A DNA stretch of 21,023 bases from Gracilaria caudata (lineage: Eukaryota > Rhodophyta > Florideophyceae > Gracilariales > Gracilariaceae): assembly GCA_030374735.1 (NCBI GenBank), contig JASCIV010000406.1:1-21023 (forward strand), written 5' to 3'. The notes beneath the pieces are model-generated. The model searched no databases and was not told the origin of the DNA. It saw only the letters and a program-made list of their open reading frames with translations. Position numbers and translations under genes: made by a program. Below are positions 16,267 to 21,023 of this stretch, in pieces; the first letter of the stretch is position 1; every line of letters begins with the position of its first letter.

Positions 16267-16677
16267 TCAGGGAGAGTCATGAACCCGACATTCCCGCCAT
16301 TCATTGAGGCCACAATAGCGTTGCTCACCATCTGAGAACACACACGTATCCAACGAGGTCATTTGCTGTTCGGACCCAAAAGCACCCCAAGACGTTAAGT
16401 TTCTGCACACTTTCGTGCAGCATCTCTCCTTTTCTCTACCGAACTCCGTTTCTACTAGCTCCCAAAACATACAGGATACGCAATTCCTCTGAGATGCGTA
16501 ACAAGGTGTTTCGCTGCTGTTTCTGTTTAATTGTAACATTTTCTCTATGAAACTAAGTCTTCTTACAAATTCAACTTGTATACATTCAACGCTCTTTGCT
16601 TGGTTATATTTCCTCGGTTGATTGCCATTCGCAACCTCCAGTCCGCCATCCATGGTCAACCAAGAGAGAGCAGCCAT
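16267..16677 (-). CDS. Hypothetical cysteine-rich 136-aa frame, weakly supported
   Basis: The frame has an ATG and encodes 136 aa with ten cysteines, several in the C-terminal half (GREKERCCTKVC, TCVF, RYCGLNEWREC). It has no signal peptide, no membrane segment and no domain I know, and it is not related to the secreted family next to it. A frame of this length is expected about once by chance in a gene-poor stretch of this size, so it may not be a gene. It could also be an exon of a spliced gene. Confidence 0.2.
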   Translation of the reverse strand: MAALSWLTMDGGLEVANGNQPRKYNQAKSVECIQVEFVRRLSFIEKMLQLNRNSSETPCYASQRNCVSCMFWELVETEFGREKERCCTKVCRNLTSWGAFGSEQQMTSLDTCVFSDGEQRYCGLNEWRECRVHDSP

Positions 16678-19557
16678 TCAGGTAATGAGTTTGTCGTTTG
16701 CCATTAAGGATGGCCACTTTGGTCATTGATAGAAATTGAAATCCACCTTCCGTTTCGGATTTACACATCTCTTTACACTACGGACAGGGCATACACGGGT
16801 TAATGTACAATGGCTCACTGACGAAGGTGTGCTATTTTGAAGGGGGATCAGCTTCCCGAATAACATATTCATCAAGGACGGCGTTGCTGCGTTTTAGCCC
16901 AGTTCCAATGTATGATTCCAGTCCCTTCGGGGTCCGCCGCGAGTGCTTTCTCGTCTTGGATTTCGAGGTGGTTCTCTTGTCGTTCTTTCCTGTCTTGTGT
17001 CCCATAATTGGTAATCTGTGGCTTGCTTCTGTTTGAACTTCTATTAGAACCCAAGAACTCAAGTAGATAACGAGACGCAATTGTAGTGTCGATGTGTGTC
17101 AACAATACTGGGCGCTTTGATGGGGTATAGAACACAGAGGGCTTCTTGAAGACGAAGAAGATTAGGTGAACTTTGAGGAAAGGATTGTTTTCGAAGCTTT
17201 CGTGGGAAGGGAGATTGGAGCTTAGGAATGACGCACTTTCAACTTCTTCATGGCAGTAAGGAGTTCGGTATTTATACACCGGTTTGTTCGCGGGGACTGG
17301 TAGAGGACTACTCGAGTCATATTCGAATTCGTGGAAGTTGAAGTGATTGCAGGAGCGTAAGAATGACAAGGATTATAGCAAGGAAGGAATCATCATAGAC
17401 TGATGCTCAGACTCTTGCAACAGTTGAGGTCGAATGAAACTCGTTGGATGAGACTACTGAAAGAGGTCAAGAGTAAGATCCTTGTTGTATGCTTTGTAGT
17501 TTTCAGGGCAAGGTCCATCAATGGATTTGTGTGGCTTACGGTGCATACAGATGATCTCCCAAGTGAGGAGAGAATGAAAATACGTTTTCCAAATGGTGAT
17601 GAAACCTCCATTCTTACCCCCGCGCCCCACTTTCATCTCCAAATGTTGCTGCATGTATGAACGCATTGTTCTTGTTGATGGAGCTTGTTGAGTAATTGTT
17701 CTTTTGATACCGAATATATGTCCTAATAAAAGAGTCTCGATGCTGTACAGAACCATTGTGGTTCATATTTCACGAAATTATGTTTCAAGCCAGTTGTTAC
17801 GTAATCTTTCCTACGATTGGACCAATAGCAGAAGGCAATTTTGACAAGAGAAGCCTCGGAAGGAGTAGATCATTTGTGGAAGACTGCGTCCTGAGGTTTT
17901 GGAGTCTCGACAATGAGAGACCTTGTCGCAACGCATATCAGGAAATTTCTCGCTGTATCGAAGACGACGCTTTGCTCGGTATTCAAAAGAAGTGTTTCGA
18001 ATGGTTGTTGTTCCGACTTTCATAAAGTAAACTGGGGACGGAGGCCTTCGAAAATTTTACTTTGCGAACTTTGTCGTGTTTATACAAATAGAAGGTTTAC
18101 TCCATCGTCAGGTTTGTCGGACGAAACCCTTTCTAATGTCGTGGTAGGCTTTTGAAATAAGCACCCCCCCCCCAAAAAATCCAAACCGATTTATCTGGTG
18201 AAGAAAAAGTGTGTGCAGTCGATAAGAACGCTCTCATTTCAGTAGACGAAGACACTACAAAGCATACTCGCGAGCATCTTAAACGCTTTTCTTGAACCGA
18301 ATTCGATGGATACAAGAGTACGTGCACGACCCTATGCCACGTTCACACAAAGACGTGTACAAGTAGTTCTTCCTTATCATTTTGGGATAAGCAAAGCTGC
18401 AGGCTCAAACATCTCACACGTCCCCAGATTCCTCTAACGAGTTAAAACGCTTGTCAGTAGTCCACGCTTTCTGCATTCTTTTTCACCTCACAACAGTGCA
18501 TAACTGTTTTAACATCCTGTCCCTAACCTCACTGCATGCGCAGTTCATGGCATGCAAAAAAAAACGCAAATGCAAAGCCATCAATGTAATATAATAATAT
18601 CCAACCAGTTTTCGCCGTCATCCGTAAGGTAAGGTAAGAGGGCTAACCTTCGCAGCCGAAGCACCTCAAAGCGCGCAATGTATTTTGTAGGTACAAAACC
18701 TCACGTACATCAAACCAAACGTATGCTGCATATGCTTTACGCGTTGATGGGTTTGTGATCGAGCATCGCAATTATTCCTTCTTCTCTATTTCGTGCACTA
18801 TTGGTTTAGGGCAACCTTTCTAAAGTCTTTGCGATCTTCTTGTCGAAATGCGATGACAAATATAGTGATGCAACGATGTGGATCACCTTTCGTTGTTGTC
18901 CAGAAATGATATGGAAAGTATTATAGAACGCGCATCATAGGTTTGTTTACGTTTTGACCAAGGAAACGATGAATGGCTTGTGTTGAATACGAGGATTGCG
19001 TCTGTTTACGTCGTTGGCTTTATGAAGCACGTTCGAACTCTAACACCGTAGGAAACATTTGCAATCTGACAACAAAGACAAACCAGAGAGAGAGGACTAT
19101 CTCCTTCTCATCTGTCCCCGCCCCATCAAGTCACGAGTGAATTTGAGGAGTAGTCTGAACCTTTAATCAGAGCACATGTGGAAGTGAACGATGCATGTCC
19201 TACAGTAAGTGGAGAAAACTTGTCCTCTTCAGACAGAAACACTCACACTCAAACCAGGTCTACGTTTACCTGTGGAACCACTAACTACATGCCTCCTATG
19301 TCTCAACTACATCTGTGTTGCACTTTCGGAGCGTGTTTCTTGAGCGAAACTGTTTCGGGGGAGCCTCACCAGTATATGAAAAACTCATGCGTAATGGAAT
19401 ATAATACCCCACGCACATGGCTATGATCGAGAACTTCACAGTTCCAGATATGTGCAACACAAAGGCATCGTTTCATTAGAACACGTCCTTAAACGCATGT
19501 TGACAAGTAATACATCGCGCCTCCTCTTCCCCACAACGCTTTGCTTTGCTGCAAAAA
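16678..19557. other. Gene-poor region of about 2.9 kb
   Basis: No confident gene is visible on either strand. The longest open pieces are a minus-strand stretch with no ATG at all (16872-17369), a plus-strand 85-codon ATG frame (17403-17660) and plus-strand frames at 17756-18155, none with a known domain. Small simple repeats occur: ten C followed by six A at 18164-18179, and three GTAAG units near 18624-18638. No tRNA-like B box was found. Spliced genes with short exons cannot be excluded. Confidence 0.5.
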
Positions 19558-20719
19558 ATGGAACCTAGTGAGCCGAACTTGTTTCTTAGATCGATGTGTG
19601 GAGCACAACAACCTCATGACATGTACAATGCACATACGCTGAAAACATGTGAACGCCTTCGTCAGCATCAGTGGAACCAACAGGCCCGCCCACGTCGTCG
19701 CCTTCTCTCAGTCTCGGAGTGAAACAGACATTTCTATTAGGAAGCGCCTCAGCATCTGCGACGACAGCATCTATGCAGGCAAACTTCTGGGCGAGTAGAC
19801 ATGGTGGGCTCTTGAACTGGTGTCAGTTTATAACATCACCAATGCTGCCGCTTACCAGCGTGTTGAGGCGTACTTTATATCCATGACTGTCATTTTTCTG
19901 GCCTTGCTCGTTTGCTTCGTCATGGGCTATGGCATGGAGGCAGCAAAGATGTGCAACAAAGCACATGCGAGAGAAGCGTTGCGGAATTCGTGGTGTTCTA
20001 TGCTGGATGATTGATGTACAAGGTTTTCTATGTATGTGTCTGTGGGCTGGACATTTTTCCGGGTATATTGGTAAGAGCTGATGAAAGTGAGAGCTCTGCT
20101 TCTCAGCAGATTGGAATGGAAGATGTGATCTGCGTCCAAATAAGGTTACCAAGGTACAATCTGCTCGATGTGAACTTCGGAATCGAGTGCAAGTGGTTGT
20201 CATGTCAACTCCTTTCGCTCAACTTACCGGCATGCAAATCCACTCTGATTTCCGACAGTCACTTTGCAACGCTGTTCATTCATGTGCAGCACGGGCATGT
20301 TCAGCACTTCAAATTCATAGAACCGTCCATTGAAGTTGAGTTTACGCTGCCATGCCATGATGAAGGAGGACATTTTGTTTGTCCAAGGAGCCCGTCCTTC
20401 TAAGTGACTTGGTCCACCGGACCATGTCCCTCATCGGGCCGAGAACGAGCTTCCCTTCCGTAGCCCCAATGCGTTCTGTTCTCTTCAACGTGGCCACTGG
20501 CCAGCAGCTGGCTGCGAGCGCTTTTTTTCTTCACTTCCTACGGACACGTTGTTCTGTACAAAATTTTCTCTCAAACCTGCCGGTATCTATCTTCGCATTC
20601 CGGCGAGCAAGCTTTCCAACTACAGTGCAATGTTGAGCGGGGAACCCCAATTTCGACCTATCATTTTCGATGGTCGAGCTGCAGGTGACTGTGCAGGCTT
20701 TCCCAAACCTCAGAAATAA
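19558..20719 (+). pseudogene. Possible decayed or frame-disrupted membrane-protein gene
   Basis: Protein-like sequence continues across this stretch but changes forward frame repeatedly. An ATG frame of 54 codons (19558-19722) ends in TGA. The next frame carries on with SETDISIRKRLSICDDSIYAG, meets a TAG at 19796, and then gives a 71-codon segment with a transmembrane helix (VIFLALLVCFVMGYGM) and a charged tail, stopping at 20012. A further frame runs from 20014 to 20403 (VQIRLPRYNLLDVNFGIEC, then EPSIEVEFTLPC), another around 20379-20530 (SVLFNVATGQQLAASAFF), and another ends at TAA 20717 (GIYLRIPASKLSNYSAML, RPIIFDGRAAGDCAGFPK). One shift falls near a run of seven T. A decaying gene, sequencing indels, or unrecognised introns would each explain this. 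I do not recognise the family, and the frames could be chance. Confidence 0.3.
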
Positions 20720-20724
20720 CATCT

Positions 20725-20849
20725 GGGAACATCTGAAGGTATCTCTCACCTTCGATACAGCCTTGTCGCCAATCGATAGCCTTGAATGGTGAGCGGGCGA
20801 AGGTGGATGTCTGCGTTAGATACCTTCTTCTTCTTCTTCGGATGTTCCC
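20725..20849. repeat. 125-nt nested inverted repeat (hairpin-forming)
   Basis: Three arms nest in order: GGGAACATC (20725-20733) with GATGTTCCC (20841-20849), GAAGGTATCT (20735-20744) with AGATACCTTC (20818-20827), and CACCTTCG (20747-20754) with CGAAGGTG (20798-20805). All pairs are perfect. The right arm holds an extra TTC run (20828-20840) where the left has one base, so the symmetry is broken by microsatellite growth. Small-RNA precursor, short inverted-repeat element or simple folded duplication are all possible. Confidence 0.6.
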
Positions 20850-20931
20850 GCCGTCGACGAGCAGAGTGTCATCATAGAGAGCAACATTTGTCCGAGAAAC
20901 AATTTGGATTCTAAGCAGTACGCTGGTCTTT

Positions 20932-20947
20932 TCTCTCTCTCTCTCTC
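20932..20947. repeat. (TC)8 dinucleotide repeat
   Basis: Eight perfect TC units form a simple microsatellite. No gene is visible around it. Confidence 0.85.
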
Positions 20948-20983
20948 ATTTACGGGCGCGATAGTTCAATTTCTACTTATCGC

Positions 20984-21005
20984 AGAGCGTTGGAAGAAAC
21001 GCTCT
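20984..21005. repeat. Short hairpin AGAGCGTT / AACGCTCT at the right edge
   Basis: The 8-nt arms (20984-20991 and 20998-21005) are perfect reverse complements around a 6-nt loop. No T run follows, so a terminator role is not supported. Confidence 0.35.
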
Positions 21006-21023
21006 TTCACTAAGAAACCTAAC

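Noticed and set aside
16872..17369. 165-codon minus-strand frame
   Set aside because: It starts with TTG, contains no ATG at all, and has a stop just upstream, so it is not a stand-alone gene. No domain is visible.
19200..19235. GTAAGT donor followed by TCAG acceptor
   Set aside because: The implied intron would be only about 28 nt, and neither flank is coding-like.
1..21023. tRNA, rRNA, CRISPR array or transposase genes
   Set aside because: Reading both strands I found no tRNA B-box with a matching fold, no rRNA-like conserved stretch, no regularly spaced repeats and no transposase motif.

Overview
This is nuclear DNA from a compact, intron-poor eukaryote. The large reading frames are full-length homologues of typical eukaryotic proteins (a DDX42-type DEAD-box helicase, a RECQL1-type RecQ helicase, a SETD3-type SET-domain methyltransferase, a GT34 Golgi glycosyltransferase and a copine-like C2 protein). 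They lie on both strands without operon spacing, and the one intron I can place has GT-AG ends and a CTAAC branch-site-like motif. An agmatine deiminase together with a GT34 enzyme fits an alga or plant-like protist (for example a unicellular red alga), but the species and even the phylum cannot be fixed from this window.

Layout. Positions 1-13011 are gene-dense: GT34 (+, 65-1216) converges on the DDX42-like helicase (-, 1242-3032) with only 25 bp between stop codons. Then come agmatine deiminase (+, 3747-4892), a small two-exon CYSTM1-like gene (-, 5819-6256) that is found only if an 81-nt intron is removed, a two-C2 copine-like gene (-, 7151-8152), a RECQL1-like helicase (+, 8561-10909) that shares a 408-bp divergent upstream region with it, and a SETD3-like gene (-, 11449-13011).

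Positions 13383-15852 hold a tandem array of a small secreted six-cysteine protein family that I do not recognise: two intact copies (14031-14621 and 15268-15852) and one decayed copy (13411-13825), all on the minus strand. The copies share a near-invariant C-terminal half and a divergent middle. A perfect 24-bp palindrome and a TATA-like box lie upstream of the central copy.

Positions 15853-21023 are gene-poor. There is one unsupported 136-codon frame, a pair of imperfect direct repeats, a stretch (19558-20719) where protein-like sequence hops between the three forward frames as if a membrane-protein gene were decaying or the assembly held indels, and a 125-nt nested inverted repeat near the right end.

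The genes do not form one pathway. They are housekeeping functions (RNA and DNA unwinding, polyamine synthesis, protein methylation, glycosylation, membrane and stress functions) followed by a lineage-specific secreted-protein array, which is the most novel part of the window.
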